From Polytrichum commune (lineage: Eukaryota > Streptophyta > Polytrichopsida > Polytrichales > Polytrichaceae), in NCBI GenBank assembly GCA_950295325.1, contig OX485803.1:54945554-55009553 (forward strand): 64,000 nucleotides of DNA, read 5' to 3'. The position numbers and the translations under genes are program-made. Below the pieces are notes generated by a model that was given only the letters and a program-made list of their open reading frames with translations, had not been told where the DNA came from and did no database searches. Positions 11,165 to 23,214 of this stretch are shown here, one piece after another (position 1 is the stretch's first letter; each line of letters starts with the position of its first letter).

Positions 11165-12310
11165 CTAAGTATTTTTTCCATTGTTTTTGGAGTTTTTTTG
11201 GAGGTAGCCTCCTTGTTTAGCAATGTTGTTTGGTAAGTTCGGAATTGGTGGTGCACTGCATGTTTCTAGTACTATATTAGAGATGTTATTGACGAGGGTT
11301 TCGAATGATTCACATACCATTTTCCATTGTGTTGTTGCTAAGGTCGTATTAATTTCAAGCAATTGTGTAAGTTCGTTTATTTGGATTGAATTGGTCTCGA
11401 AGAACTGCACGTTAAAGTTTTCTAAATTTGACTTTGGTATGGGGTTGAATATTCTTGGGGGTGGTTCCGGTTTGGGTAATGGTATTCTGGCTATTAATGT
11501 ATTAGGTGGGATATGTAATTATACGGGTATGTGGTCGGAGTTGAGGTTTATATCTTTGTTTGTGGTTGATCTATATTGGTTATTGTTTAGGGTTTTTATG
11601 AAGAAGCCATCTATTAGGCTATTGTGCGTGTAGTTGTTTCCTCCTTGTCTTGAGAATGTGGAATTTGTTGTAACGTATGTTAGATCTAAGTTGTCTGTAA
11701 ATGCCCTTCATTGATAATCTTCTGTTTGGGGTGGTGTAGTTTGTTGGTCGTTTTGTCTTCCTATGAGCGTTATGTCTCGGTTAAAATCACCACATAATAC
11801 ATAGGCGTGGTTGGGGTGTGCATTAATTTGTTCAAGTATGGTGGTTTATATGGTGGGGATGAGGGGTAGATCTTCGTCGTAGGATTGCATATATATGTTT
11901 ATTAATAGCCATGATTAGAGGGGTTCATTAGCTATACGAATTATCTGAAGAAAAGGTGATATGTTTGCAGGAGTGGGTATTTTGGATAGGTTACCAGGGT
12001 ACGCATGGTTATTATGGATGAGAGTGAGTAGACCACCTCTGTAATTACTATGTGTCATTCTTTGACGTATAGTACGTGTGATGTTGTGCGTATTGTTGAA
12101 GAAAAGTTTGTATTGTGGGAAGATGTTTTGTATGTATTTGGTGGATTTTGTGGCAGTAAGTGTGGTTTCTTGTATAGTTATGGTTGTTGGGGGGTATTGG
12201 TAGTGGGTTAGTAGTTCGTGGAGGCATGGCATGGCCGTGTTGAATGACGCGGCATTCCACGTTATGTTGTATGCTTCTTGGCTTGTGGGTGTTGCTGGTC
12301 TAGATGACAA
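11165..12310 (-). pseudogene. LINE-A APE-type endonuclease, broken
   Basis: The minus-strand frame starting at 12310 reads ITWNAASFNTAMPCLHELL then TITIQETTL (the Glu-containing motif), a YKLFFNN block and YRGGLLTLIHNN, which are the first strands of an apurinic-like endonuclease that nicks target DNA for primed reverse transcription. A GDFNRDITLIGRQ block is readable at about 11810-11745, the conserved GDFN motif, after a stop. 11410-11165 is the linker before RT. Frame breaks between these pieces make it a pseudogene. Confidence 0.85.
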
Positions 12311-12853
12311 TATTTGGTTGTGTACTGTCGGGGGGATAGGGTGTGTATATTCTGTAATAGGTTATGTACATCTTAGTAATTGTTGGGGTAGGTATGGGAA
12401 CGTGTCATGTAGGTCCTAAAGATTGGGTGGTATGACGTGTCGGTGTATATAGGCATATAGTTGATGGTGTATTGTGTTTGGGGGAGATATTTTGTCTTGA
12501 TGTGTAGACATGAGTTGTGTATATGGGTGCGGGGTTTCAACGTGTCTTTCTGGCGGATTAGGTAAATTTGCCATTTTTTCTAATATTTGTGCGGCCCAAT
12601 TAGGCATTGGTTGTTGTTGTAAGTATGCATTGCAATCTTTGGTGGAGGGGCTAATTGTTACAATTAGGGCGTATATTAGTCTAGGGGGTAGGTGGTTGGT
12701 ATTTTGTTGTATTTTGTTGTGTAAGTGTGGGAGTGAGGATGCAACTTGTTTGTGAAGGGGATGTGTATTTTGGAATAATGGTTTGAAGTTAGTGGCTAGG
12801 TGTTGGTATTCTGGTTGTAGTTTTATAGTGCTAGGTATAAAGTAGGTTGAGTA

Positions 12854-13372
12854 TCATCTTTTATGAGCGGTTGGGTGATTTTGTAGTATATTAGGCATTG
12901 GGCCGGGGTGAGGTTCAATGTCTCCACAATACAATAATGCTAATTGATTAATAAAGTGATATTCTAGGTATTGTTTTACTTTTGGTTTTTGTTTGTTTAT
13001 TTTATAGTATTTTATTAATGTATATTTACTTGTAGTGAATATATTAGGTAGGGCAAGTATTATTTTTTGAGATTGTTTAGGGAGGTAGTGTGTGAATTTG
13101 GTTTGTTTGTGTATAGTCCGTGTGATTGTATTAAAAGTTTGTTGAAAGGTGTGGTAGTGTGAAAAAAAAATTTGTTTGGTTTTGTGGCGAGGCCGAAAGG
13201 CCGAGCCAATTTGGTGTTGTGTGTGCCATATTATAGGGGATTTTGCAAGGTGTAGATTAAGGTATGTGAATTGTTCTTGTGTATGGTTTAATGTGTAATG
13301 TTGTCTTTCCCGTATGTTAGGAGAGTGGTTTAATATTTGGTCTTTGGTTCTGATTGTAAATTTAACTATCAA
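12854..13372 (-). pseudogene. LINE-A N-terminal ORF with 2A-like motif
   Basis: This 172-codon frame is basic and ends, near residues 147-160, with LALLYCGDIEPHPGP, close to the 2A ribosome-skipping consensus D(V/I)ExNPGP (encoded at about 12926-12899). 2A-like sequences at the start of ORF2-type proteins are known from several APE-type LINEs in animals and trypanosomes. Here the Asn of NPGP is His, so skipping may be weak or lost. The frame stops shortly after the motif; the segment from 12607 to 12310 in another frame joins it to the endonuclease. Confidence 0.6.
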
Positions 13373-13705
13373 TTTGTGTATATTACATAGTATTTTGATT
13401 ATATTTTGTCTTTTTATTGTAGTGTAAGTTTGTTTGTAGGTTTGTTTGTATAGGGGTTTATTGCTTGTATGTTTATTGCTTTTGATGTATTTGGATAGAT
13501 GTATTGATTTGGTTTTTATTTGTATGTTTTTTTTATTTGTTGTTTTGTTTGAATATCGATAGATACTTTTTTTATTTTAGTTTTATTAAAGTGGTGTTTA
13601 TATATTTTGTGTATAATATTTAATAATATTTGTTTTTTTGTTTATTTATTTTTGTATATAAATATATTTTTATAATATGTGTTTCCATAGCTACATATGT
13701 CAAAA

Positions 13706-15437
13706 CTAGTTTGACATATTCATTTGATTTTCAATTTCGGGGGTGTCGGGGTAATCGGCTTGAAGGGTTTCCAAGGTGATGCGTATTTGTTTTTGGAGGA
13801 GTGCAATATGTATTCTTGAGTTTCGGTTTGACTCTGCTTGAACTTTGTCCGCATGTATTTTTGCTTCTTCTACAATTTCTTCTTTGAGGATGCTCATTTC
13901 TTTTCGAATTTCCACAGCCCCTTTGTGGACCGCCTCTTCTACCATTTTGCTCAAATCTGCCTTCGTGTAACCTTTGGATGGAGCGTTCTCCAATGCTTGA
14001 ATCGTGTTGGCTAGTGCGGTGTTGACATCAGCAAAGCCTAGCCTAGCAAGTTCTATTGCGGAGGGGGCGTCACTTCCGTCCAAACTTTTTGGATAAGGTG
14101 AAAATTTTACGTATTTACCGAGAATTGGGTGATTTTGTTTTACATATTCCTTATAGACGGCTGCATTTAGACATTGCACATTGCATGACCCCGCATGCTT
14201 CCCATTTTCTAATCGGAAGAAAATGCCCACCACATGTTCTTCTCCAAAGAGTTTCTTTATCCCTTCCTCTAGGGCGGCGGTATTTTTGGTTTTTCTTAAG
14301 TTCTTTGCAATCAAAACTACCGCATTCTTTTTGGCCTTGTCATCCTCGGAGAGTTTTTGCATACTAGCAAAGTGTACTTCCATAATTTCATTAAAGAATG
14401 AAACTTTGAAGGTTTTAACTTTCTTTGCTTGGTCCGGAGATGGGGTTTTTATCCATGCAAATTCGGCACTATCATTCTTTTGCACATTGATAACTTCAAA
14501 TTTATACCCTCGCTTGAAGCCATCTTTGACAATTTCTTCATGTAATTGGAACCATTTTCTATCCTTGAGTGTTGGGCTAGAGATTTTGACCGAGAGCAAG
14601 CTTGCGATGGCTATAGAATCAAATAATTTAAATGCCTTTCCTGTACAATAGGTTATATTATCCAACTTGAGGATAAATAACCTATTGCCGTGTAGGAGGT
14701 CATTGGCATCTTTCATTGGGTTCTTGAGGTGGAGTTTGATTGTACCACTCCACCTCTTAGAACCGTAGAAGCAAAGGATGGCTATAAGTTCTTCTAGGAT
14801 CTCTCCTAGTTCAATGTTCATAGCTTTTAACCTTGTTTCCGTTTTTTTCATATATTTCATCACGTGACAAGTTTCGATCACAAAGCTCAAAAGTTATGGC
14901 TACTTGGTAGTCAAGAGAAAGCCCTCCCTCATCCACTTCTACATCGAAGGGCACTTGAGTGAGATTGAAGTGCCCACCTTCTTTACCATCCATCCTTTTG
15001 GAAGGCCAAGCCTCTTGGGGGATGTATGGGAAGGAAGGGACCGCTTCTAGATGTTCTAATGCCTTATCATGTTCCATTCCAAATTTAACAAGTTCGCTAA
15101 CCGAATATGTTGGTTCTAATGCATCACCATTTTCACATGCAATTGCATTCATCGCATGATATCCCAACCAAAAGAAGGGGTGTTGGGATACAACTCCTTT
15201 GCCCTTTGCCTTCTTTTGGCTAGACACAATCATGGCACCGACTTGTCTTTTTTGACCGTTTGCTAATGCATCTATCATATCAACATTTTGCTCAAATAAT
15301 TTCCTAGTGGTGGCAGCAACATTGGTGGATGTAGTCATTCTGTGACAAATACAATGTTCAAATGAGTGGCATGGTTTTTGTAGAGTTTTAACAAAGTCTA
15401 TACTTCTTATCATCCCTATGTCAAATCCATTCCACAA
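13706..15437 (-). pseudogene. LINE ORF1-like RNA-binding protein, in two overlapping frames
   Basis: Two minus-strand frames overlap by 80 nt: 15437-14811 (208 codons) and 14890-13706 (394 codons). The second has an RRM-like stretch at about residues 190-275 (VVLIAKNLRKTKN strand, helix ending KKLFGEEHVV, then FFRLENGKHAGS and GKYVKFSPYP strands) followed by a charged coiled-coil near residues 310-380. RRM plus coiled-coil is typical of LINE ORF1 proteins that coat the RNA. The first frame has no domain I recognise. A single-base frameshift around 14850 is the simplest reading; programmed frameshifting is possible. Assignment to LINE-A is by position and strand only. Confidence 0.55.
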
Positions 15438-15478
15438 ATTAAGTTGTGGGCCAAATTAGATATTGGTTTTTGGGAAGA

Positions 15479-16016
15479 CACGGGTAGATCACTTAGTGAA
15501 TTTTAAAAACGACGTGCGGCATAATATAGAGAGGATTAAAATCATTTGAAATAAAAATTATAAAGGAATTCCAAATAATGAAGGGGCCATTAAATGTAGA
15601 TAATCCCATTATAAGTAAGTTAGATGGACATAAAACGTGGGCCATTATTTTTTTGTAAAATTAATATAGGGGCTGAAGATAGGATCCTAGAAGGTATGTT
15701 TACTATGATAGGTAAATGGGTTTAGGACTCACGGGGATGGATGATAATTGGGATTTCCGTCTGTCCAAAAATGAATCAAAAGGGAACGTGCCGTCGTTGG
15801 GGTCGTCTTCCCCACGTTAAAAGGAATATAGAGTACAAAAAAATGCAGTGACTTGGACAATATAAGTAATGGAAGGGTGCAAACAAATGGGCCATTTTTG
15901 AAATTTAAGTAATTATAGGGAGGCTTTAATTCGGCCCTTGAAGGTAAATAACCCCAAAACAAATAATCCCCAGCCGCACGTGGTGCACAAAAATGCCTTA
16001 GAGTGATCTACCCGTG
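15479..16016. mobile_element. hAT-type non-autonomous element with 8-bp TSD
   Basis: The 538-bp segment has perfect 15-bp terminal inverted repeats (CACGGGTAGATCACT) and is flanked on both sides by tgggaaga (15471-15478 and 16017-16024), an 8-bp target duplication as made by hAT transposases. It encodes no protein. It sits at or near the 5' end of LINE-A and probably inserted into it or into its flank. Confidence 0.88.
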
Positions 16017-16024
16017 TGGGAAGA

Positions 16025-18739
16025 AGTGTGTTGGTTGTTTTACGTATATTTTATTCCTATTTAGTTTGTCATTTTTGTAGCAATGGCCATTAGCAAACCA
16101 AGCATGCAAAGATTTTGAGTTTTTATATTCTAGATTAGTGTATTGTTGTGTTGGGTGTTCAAGGTGTGTGGGTGTTTTGATAAGATACATGAGGTTTCAA
16201 TATGGGGAGGCATAAAAACATGGTGGTACTACTTTAGATGTTGGTTTGTGTTCATGTATTTTTTCAAAACAACAACTTGAATACCCTATCAAAAGAGTGT
16301 GAGAGGAGACACGGTGAGAGAGTTTCCAATATGAAGCGGCTACTATGAGTCATAATACAAAAGCAAAGATGGTTGCATATGCAACCTTCATTCTACCTCC
16401 TATCCTAACAAAAGAATTGCAATGTGATTACTTATTGTGTGTGTGCAACTAAATCTATGTGCAATAGGTTTTAGGAATCTTACCTGGGATGGGAGTTCTT
16501 CACACAATGACCTCCAACAAATTGAGTTGCTTGCAGCTCCAATAGCTCCAATAGCTCTCAGTTTGGTCAGCTCTCCAACAGGTCCTAAGTTGGTTGCAGC
16601 TTCCAGCACCGTATCACGGCTTCCGGCACTTGGATTTTGGCTTACTGGTCAGCAAGCAGTAGACTTCGAGGCGGCAACTTTGTCTGTTTGGTGGAGGGGG
16701 TTTTTCGAGGCAGAGTGGTCCTTCAGTGGTCAATTCGTTAAGTGGTCCGGTAGCTCCAGATCTGATCCCAGCTTCAGTAGTTTTCAAGGTAGGCCGCTTC
16801 TCCGACTGCAACACCAGCTTCAAGTTTGGACGGCCTTCTTTCTCTATCAATTCCACAGTCATCTAGTTTGTAGCACAACCTCTACAGGTGTTGCTTGCGG
16901 TATTTTTGTATCTCCGGGGCCGGCTGCAGCTCTAGTGGCCTTGCTACTTCTGCTTACAGTCCCCTTTTCTATCTATTAGTGGCAGTTTTCTTTGACCAGG
17001 CAATTTCGGTAATCGGACAGCAATTTTGGTAATTGGTGGTGACTCTGTATGTTTAAAAGGGAGGATCTGTATGGAAGGGGGAGGGTTTGGAGGAGGGTAT
17101 AGCAGTACTGGTGCTATAGAAAAATTTCCAAGGCGTTTTGCGGATCTGTGAGAGGGAAAGATCTTTGGGTGTAGTCTATAACAGTCTTTATGAGAGGAAG
17201 ATTGTAAGCACCCTAAGAATGAGATTTGAGAGATTGGGGGAAACAAACTTCGAACAGCTATGAACAAGATTTGGATGAGCAGCTAAGGATTCCTGCTTTC
17301 CGGATCTACCTCAATCCACACCTACAACTGTTTTTGACTCAGATCTGACTTGTGGGTCTATTGGTAGCTTCCGTATGAAGAGATTTGGTGTCCTCAGGGA
17401 GCATGTGCGATATGGAGACTCTGGATTTCGAATCGCAGTTTCTAGTCTACGGTGTAGGAGGGCTCCTGTCGACGTTGCTCGGCATCAGCGGCGGTGGTGT
17501 GACTTCGGATGCAGCCGGTTTCGGTTGTAACAACGGCGTTGGAGTGGAGCAGGTTTGCCGACTTCGGCTGCAGCAGCAGCATTGGAGGGTTGCCGACTTC
17601 GATTACAGCAGGTGAGATCGGTGTTGCTGACTTCGAGGGAGGTGGGGTGGGCATCAGCGGCGCATCCTTCTATACGTCAACGGGCAGCGCAACAAAGTTT
17701 CTTCAGCGGCGGCGGCTCATCAGCTACTGTTCATGAGCAGCTTACTTCTTCTCGGGATCTGCGACTGTGTTACTCTGCATCAGCAGCTCTTCACTTCCTT
17801 GTTGGCTGGGGTTTTCAGGAGAGATATCTGCAGAGTGGAGAATGTAGGATTGACGCGTCTACCAGTGTGTTTTATGTTGAGGTGGTCCGAGGATTACGTT
17901 GCCCCTTCAGATTTTGTGGAGGTGGATGATTGGGGGGAAAGAGGTTTGAGGAGCAACAAAAGATGCCGCTTCTACTCTTTTCCCTTTCCCCCTTACCTCC
18001 GGCGGCCTCTTCAGATCTGCAGGGCTTCGCCGTTTGTTAGTGTCAACAGTGCTAACTTGCCATCATTTCTCCGGCCAGAGCTCCCGTCATTCAAAGTTCG
18101 GAGTTTACAAACAATCTTGTTCAACAAACTACATGAATCCAGAGAGAAAAACAATATTGAAGAGATAATAATATACAAATGTCACCATGTCTTTATCATG
18201 ATTGTCCAATGAATGCAAGTACTAGACGATTGTTTTACCATCACAACATCAGAAAGGTTGTACCATTACTTATAGAAAGCTTCTATTGCAATGCCATTAT
18301 GTGTAACCATGGGCCGATAATCCACTATTCTAGAATTATACTGCTCTTTGAAACACAAACATTGTTAATATCATCACAAGGTGTGCGTAATATTGCTCTA
18401 CTCTTCCAAGAGAAAACAATCATAGGAGTGAATTCCCACCAATCTTTCTCCCCACTTGCCAAGGACATAAGGTGATCAATGAATCATACCAATATTAATT
18501 TAGACTACAACAATTGATGGTGATATGGATTGCTAGAAAATCAAAGACATCCATCTCGGTAGTTACTAACTGATGCCATAAATTTCACACCATTGATTTA
18601 AATATGTGGTGAGAAGCTATCACTATTTAGCAAAAAATCACGTCATAATCTGTATACACTTTGTACAATTTCAAATATGCCGCATGTAGGAGAGACCTAA
18701 CTAGGGCTCCGAAAGCATTTAGTAGTTAAAACACTCTCT
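16025..18739. other. Unrecognised region with GC-rich core, no supported gene
   Basis: Open frames such as 16437-16979, 17385-17615, 17555-17929 and 17733-18212 (plus) lie in a GC-richer zone with CAG/GGC-rich short repeats (about 17480-17700), and several frames are open at once, which is more consistent with composition than with coding. There are fair splice-like sites but no coherent exon chain. It could be a leader or LTR-like part of an unrecognised retroelement. Confidence 0.35.
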
Positions 18740-18956
18740 ACAATGGGGACATCGTGGCTGATTGGAATTTAAATGAATAATCACATTGTAAGTGACAGTA
18801 ATTACAACATTATAAATGTACAATGCCCATTTTGTTTTGTAAGAAAGGACAAATAATGTGAGCATAATTTAGTGTTAGTGACACTGCAGAGGCAGTTTAC
18901 ATGTAGTATTGAGCAAGACAAATAGAATTGGTGACACTAAATACAATATTTAGTGT
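18740..18956. mobile_element. Stowaway-like MITE, copy B (left end missing)
   Basis: The interior and right end match copy A: shared gacaaataatgt block, the sequence gtattgagcaagacaaatag, and the terminal cactaaata..tatttagtgtag repeat ending near 18956. No matching left end is visible, so this copy is truncated. Confidence 0.55.
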
Positions 18957-19057
18957 AGTTGAGAAGAGTGACATAGTCCCCACGGGCATCACCAGTCTGC
19001 ACCCAACACCTGCCATGTCGAACACGATGTGTGAGCCAATGACAATGGCTCTTGTTA

Positions 19058-20453
19058 GGGGCGGTTTACACTATGGACCATGAAGTTGTCCCAGGGCGAT
19101 GTTAGAGCATTGATTGGATGTTGAACTTGTCCCATGACCACTTCGGTTTACACCAAGGAAAAAATGGCAGAGGGACCATGAAGGTCGAGGTCCCCAAAAT
19201 ACAATTTTCAAGGCCTAATAAATGCATTGTCATGGTCCAACATGTTTTGCGGTGAGAGATCATGGCAGAGGAATGCCATTAAAATACTTTTCCACTAGAC
19301 AAGGCTCATAAGGCATACTTTTCAACATCAATATGTTGTAATGAATCTTGAGGAGCATGTCCACCCTCTATGTGCCTAGATCATATCATAGCCCAAGAGA
19401 CATACCATTTCTTCCATGCCCTATCACTTAAACTTGCTCCCACGTGTTTCATCAAACAATGTGGGACATCTAGAACTCAAGAATTTGAGTGCAAATTTGT
19501 TTTTTTGGTCTACCAACTGAAATGCTTGGAATTTGGGAGATTGTAATATACAGTTGGAAAGGTCTTGAAAATACCTTTTCCAATGGTATATTACACACCC
19601 CACAACTTTCAAAAATTATAATTGCAAAACAAAAAGGAAAAATATGTAGTCGTCTAGCGACTGTAGATCATGTTGGTGAAAAGAACCACAATGGGAAAAC
19701 GATTGTAGTTTTTTTTTGCATAGTATTCTACTACACTAAATAGGATATTTAGTGTTTGATACATTAAATACGAACGCATACACTAAATATCAACAACCCT
19801 ATAAAAGTAAGTAACATTAAATGTAAACTCAAACACTAAATAACAACTATGGTATTATGTGGAAGTCACATGTTTTAATTTAGTGTTAGTAAGGATATGA
19901 AATAAAAATAACAATGATAGAAGCAAAATTCCAACATATCTTCTAGCAAATCTTGTAACACTAATTATCAAAGAATTGAAAATTAATGTTGAGCAAGGTA
20001 TGGTGGTAACAACATTAAATATAAGAATTTTTTAAAATATCCTATTTAGTGTAGTGACAACACAAGGTACATCTCACATGTAAATTACATCTCACATGTA
20101 CAAATTAAATTGCTCATTTTTTTTTGGTAACAATTATTGTGAGAAGATTTGCAAGCCATATCTTCGACACGTTTAACAAGAATTGAAGACAAGTGAAGCC
20201 TAAGAGAAGACAAGAGAGTGGTCAAACTTGAATTTTTTTCATAAGCTACCTTTTTTGGGCATTTATTAAAAAAAATCACCACATTAACTTTTTGGTGCAT
20301 GGTCATTCTTCTTGGTCCACATTCGGTTTACACCTAGTGAGGGGACCAAGGCTCTCAAAACTATTTTTTTATGAAGTCGGACCATGCACTCGGACCATTG
20401 ACAAAAGCCATCTTTCATGATCCGACTTCATGGTTCATAGTGTAAACCGCCCC
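19058..20453. mobile_element. Non-autonomous TIR element (1.4 kb) with nested MITE
   Basis: Left end ggggcggtttacactatgga is repeated inverted at the right end (20415-20453) with few mismatches over about 30 bp. Flanking trinucleotides are TTA and TAA, which suggests but does not prove a PIF/Harbinger-type 3-bp target. No transposase is present. The element at 19731-20054 is inserted inside it. Confidence 0.7.
19731..20054. mobile_element. Stowaway-like MITE, copy C, nested
   Basis: Perfect 20-bp terminal inverted repeats, ctacactaaataggatattt at 19731-19750 and its reverse complement at 20035-20054; the outer TA at each end may be target duplication. The left half (gaacgcata..aagtaagtaacatta) matches copy D at 35690 onward. 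It lies within the 19058-20453 element, so it inserted later. Confidence 0.85.
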
Positions 20454-20737
20454 TAAGATACATAACATCACAATGGAGCGCATACAAGGCCACTATTACC
20501 AAGGTAAAAAAAAAGGTCTAGTCAAAATTGACCTCCAAAAATGTATACTTAACTCATATCAAATGGATCCCACAAGATTAATTCAGGTCCTATGATGTCA
20601 ATTCTTAGGTCAAACTATCTTACAACAAAATAACAACATGCTATAACATAGTTGACTACATTGTTACGTTGGAGAATGTTGGTTTTAAGTGAATGTTGGT
20701 AATGTTCGTCTAGCCTTAGCCCACATAGCAACGTCCG

Positions 20738-20945
20738 AGGAGATTTTTGGGCATATTGGTCAAGATCCTAGTGTTTCCAAGTCCAACCAGTTACATGTTG
20801 ATATCTTTCAATGTTTCTTTATAGAATTGGGGTATATCCTCTAGATCACTCTATAATGATCAATAATTCTCATGATGTCTTGAATTTCAACCAGTCATTT
20901 CTCAAACTCAACCAATTTAGAAAATAACTAGCATCCGGTTCCCCC
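20738..20945. repeat. Diverged copy of the CGGGGAGA repeat found at 25297
   Basis: The order of blocks (gagattt-tgggcat, gatcctagtgttt, caagtccaacc, catgttgatat, tttctcaaactcaacc, ccggttc) follows the repeat at 25297-25514 in direct orientation with roughly three quarters of bases matching by eye. Ends are too worn to show TIRs. Confidence 0.7.
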
Positions 20946-22773
20946 GTTGAATGCCACATAAGGTATGTGGGTGTTATTTAGTTCTTCTTCCATGTTTACC
21001 AACTTCTACCGATTAGATTTACACAACAAAACTCGTGTTGCATTAGAGATTCTACATTAAATCATGTGCAAAAAACTGCATTAACATCGGACCTCTCTTG
21101 CTTTAGTTATGGCTATCGAAAGTGCATGTTTGTTGATTTCTTAACTGGATACACATGTCCTTTCAATCGTGTTCACTATTGAGTATAGAGTAATTATTAA
21201 TAATTGAAGACGTAATCTAACCTCGTTTAAACATATGATATTTGTTCTTTGACCCTATCCGAACCACATTCCATTCAAATCTAGAGGTCCGATTAAAAAA
21301 ATAACTGCATAGCACCCACATACTTTACATTACCTTAAAGTTAGCTTGAGGACAAAAGGCACGGGCTCCTCTCCAACTAATGAAATGAATATCGACCTTG
21401 TGTCAACGCTTGGAGATAAGGTCAATGTTATGCTCGTGAGATACGGGCACCTGGGTGACATGAGACAGTCCACAGCATGCCCATTCCATGGGCTGAACAC
21501 TACAAATCACTACACACTATTTGTCCTTGTTGGCTCCGGCACAAAAGATTTTAATGTCATGGGGCCCTACCGTTTGCATGTCAAAGTATCCCTACTTCCT
21601 GCTAAGTGGCTGCACCACCTTCACCATCACCACCTTGCATTGGCTTCTCTGCTTAATGTATTCTCATTTCCACTGTCACCAATTGGCATGCTTGCCATAT
21701 CTTCATATAAATATCATATCATTATAGGACTTTGAAACTCATGCAATATTGGGACTCATCACACCGACTGTTTCTAGTACCATCCGTCGGCATCTCTGGT
21801 TGTAATATTGTGAAAAGTGGTGGGCCAACATCTATTTCTCAACATAATCCCTAGAAATTTCACGGCTAGAACCGGACGGAAAGTTTGGTGTGACGTACTG
21901 GAGCCTGATCCAGTCGGCATGATTTGTGCAATCACATCATTACAATATAATTTGATGCGCCACTTAGTGAGTGGAGATAACCTTACGTAGGGCCACTTCA
22001 CACACAAGCTTGAGGGCATGTGAGCATTGCACCTCAAGCACTCTCATCGGTGGGAAAGGTGGAGCCGGTCCAAGTTTGCTTCACACTATGTTTGGGAGAT
22101 CCACCAAGTAAGTGAATGCAAAGATAGATGTAAAGTCTACATGGATTGTTATATGGCATCAATGGATCATGTTTCCTGAGCACTTGGATTATTTTCAAAA
22201 ACTATCTTTTGGAGGTAGCCTTAACACAAAACCAAGAAACCATGACACTTTAAAATCTCATAATCATTGGTTTATAAAATTTTATCATGTGTGAGGACCA
22301 ACTTTAATCAAGTGTGAGGACCCCGCATGAATAGATAGTCATTGAAGTAGCATTTGCTAAAGGACCTGTGATTACACTAGATGATTTGGAAGTGTCTCGG
22401 GACGACTTTTCGACAGCGTTTGGACACTTCTTCTGGGCTCTCACAACATAATGGACATGGCTCTTGGCTCGTATGTGAAGTGGCCCTAAGCCACTTAGTT
22501 GTGGATCTCCCCGTTCGTCACTCTACTGCTTCCAGGGTTGTGCCGGAAGCTTCACAGGAAGCTTCACCGGAGCTCTTGAATCCAATGATATGAGACTATG
22601 ACTTCAATCTGCAATGTCCTTGGACCTATAATCCACTCAAGTTCCATCCTGAAAATCGCAATGGATTAAGTTTGGTGCCTCCGAATCCACTCATGATGTG
22701 CTCTTTCAGATCCAGTTCTTCAAAACGATAGACTTCTTTCTCAAAGTTCGTCACCCTCTGGATGCACGGCTGG
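20946..22773. other. Non-coding stretch, no gene recognised
   Basis: The longest frame, 21346-21735 (plus, 129 codons), has no domain I recognise and the alternative frame 21521-21727 is also open. No repeat or RNA signal seen. Confidence 0.45.
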
Positions 22774-23007
22774 GGATTCGTGGCACTCAAGTAAAATCAT
22801 CCATCCAAGATATCATGGATGAAGTGGCTCCAATAAAAAAAGCCCCCCTATGGGGTTGAGGGCCGATTCATTCGAATGTGACGTCACTAGACTAATTCGG
22901 GGCCTTTGACTCTATTTCCGGAATCAAATTGCCCAAAAATAGCCATTTAGATGATTCCTGTGTTTTTTTCATCCGCACGGATGATTTTACTTGAGTGCCA
23001 CGAATCC
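22774..23007. mobile_element. Short foldback MITE with perfect 29-bp TIRs
   Basis: 22774-22802 (beginning ggattcgtggcactcaagta) is exactly reverse-complementary to 22979-23007, enclosing about 176 bp. Flanks (cacggctgg and aggccctgg) agree only partly, so a target duplication is uncertain. It ends about 200 bp upstream of the oxidase start codon and could carry promoter sequence. Confidence 0.8.
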
Positions 23008-23214
23008 AGGCCCTGGATGCACCCATATGTACGTCCCATCGATCGGATGACGGTGAGTGGATACTGCAGATAACAATATCAGAGCGTTTCAGACGGGTAC
23101 CGGCTTAGTGGTTTTATTTACTTACCCCGCATGCATGCAGTTGGCCGTCATTACGCTTCAAAAGCAGGCTGCAATTTGCTGGATCGATTTCAAACAATGC
23201 TTGTTGGAGCAAGA

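Larger units (their letters stand above)
5635..15437 (-). mobile_element. LINE-A, near full-length decayed non-LTR retrotransposon
   Basis: On the minus strand, domains follow in the expected order: ORF1-like protein (15437-13706), 2A-like motif (about 12926-12899), APE-type endonuclease (12310 to about 11700), reverse transcriptase (about 11022-8776), an extra methyltransferase-like block (8505-7654), RNase H plus CCHC knuckle (7557-5878), then a 3' UTR ending in a hairpin and a (CTT)n tail. Several frameshifts and stops interrupt ORF2, so the copy is dead. Whether ORF1 belongs to the same copy is inferred from position and strand; base composition changes near 13.4-13.7 kb. The 5' end is not defined and may reach past the hAT insertion at 15.5 kb. 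Confidence 0.85.
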
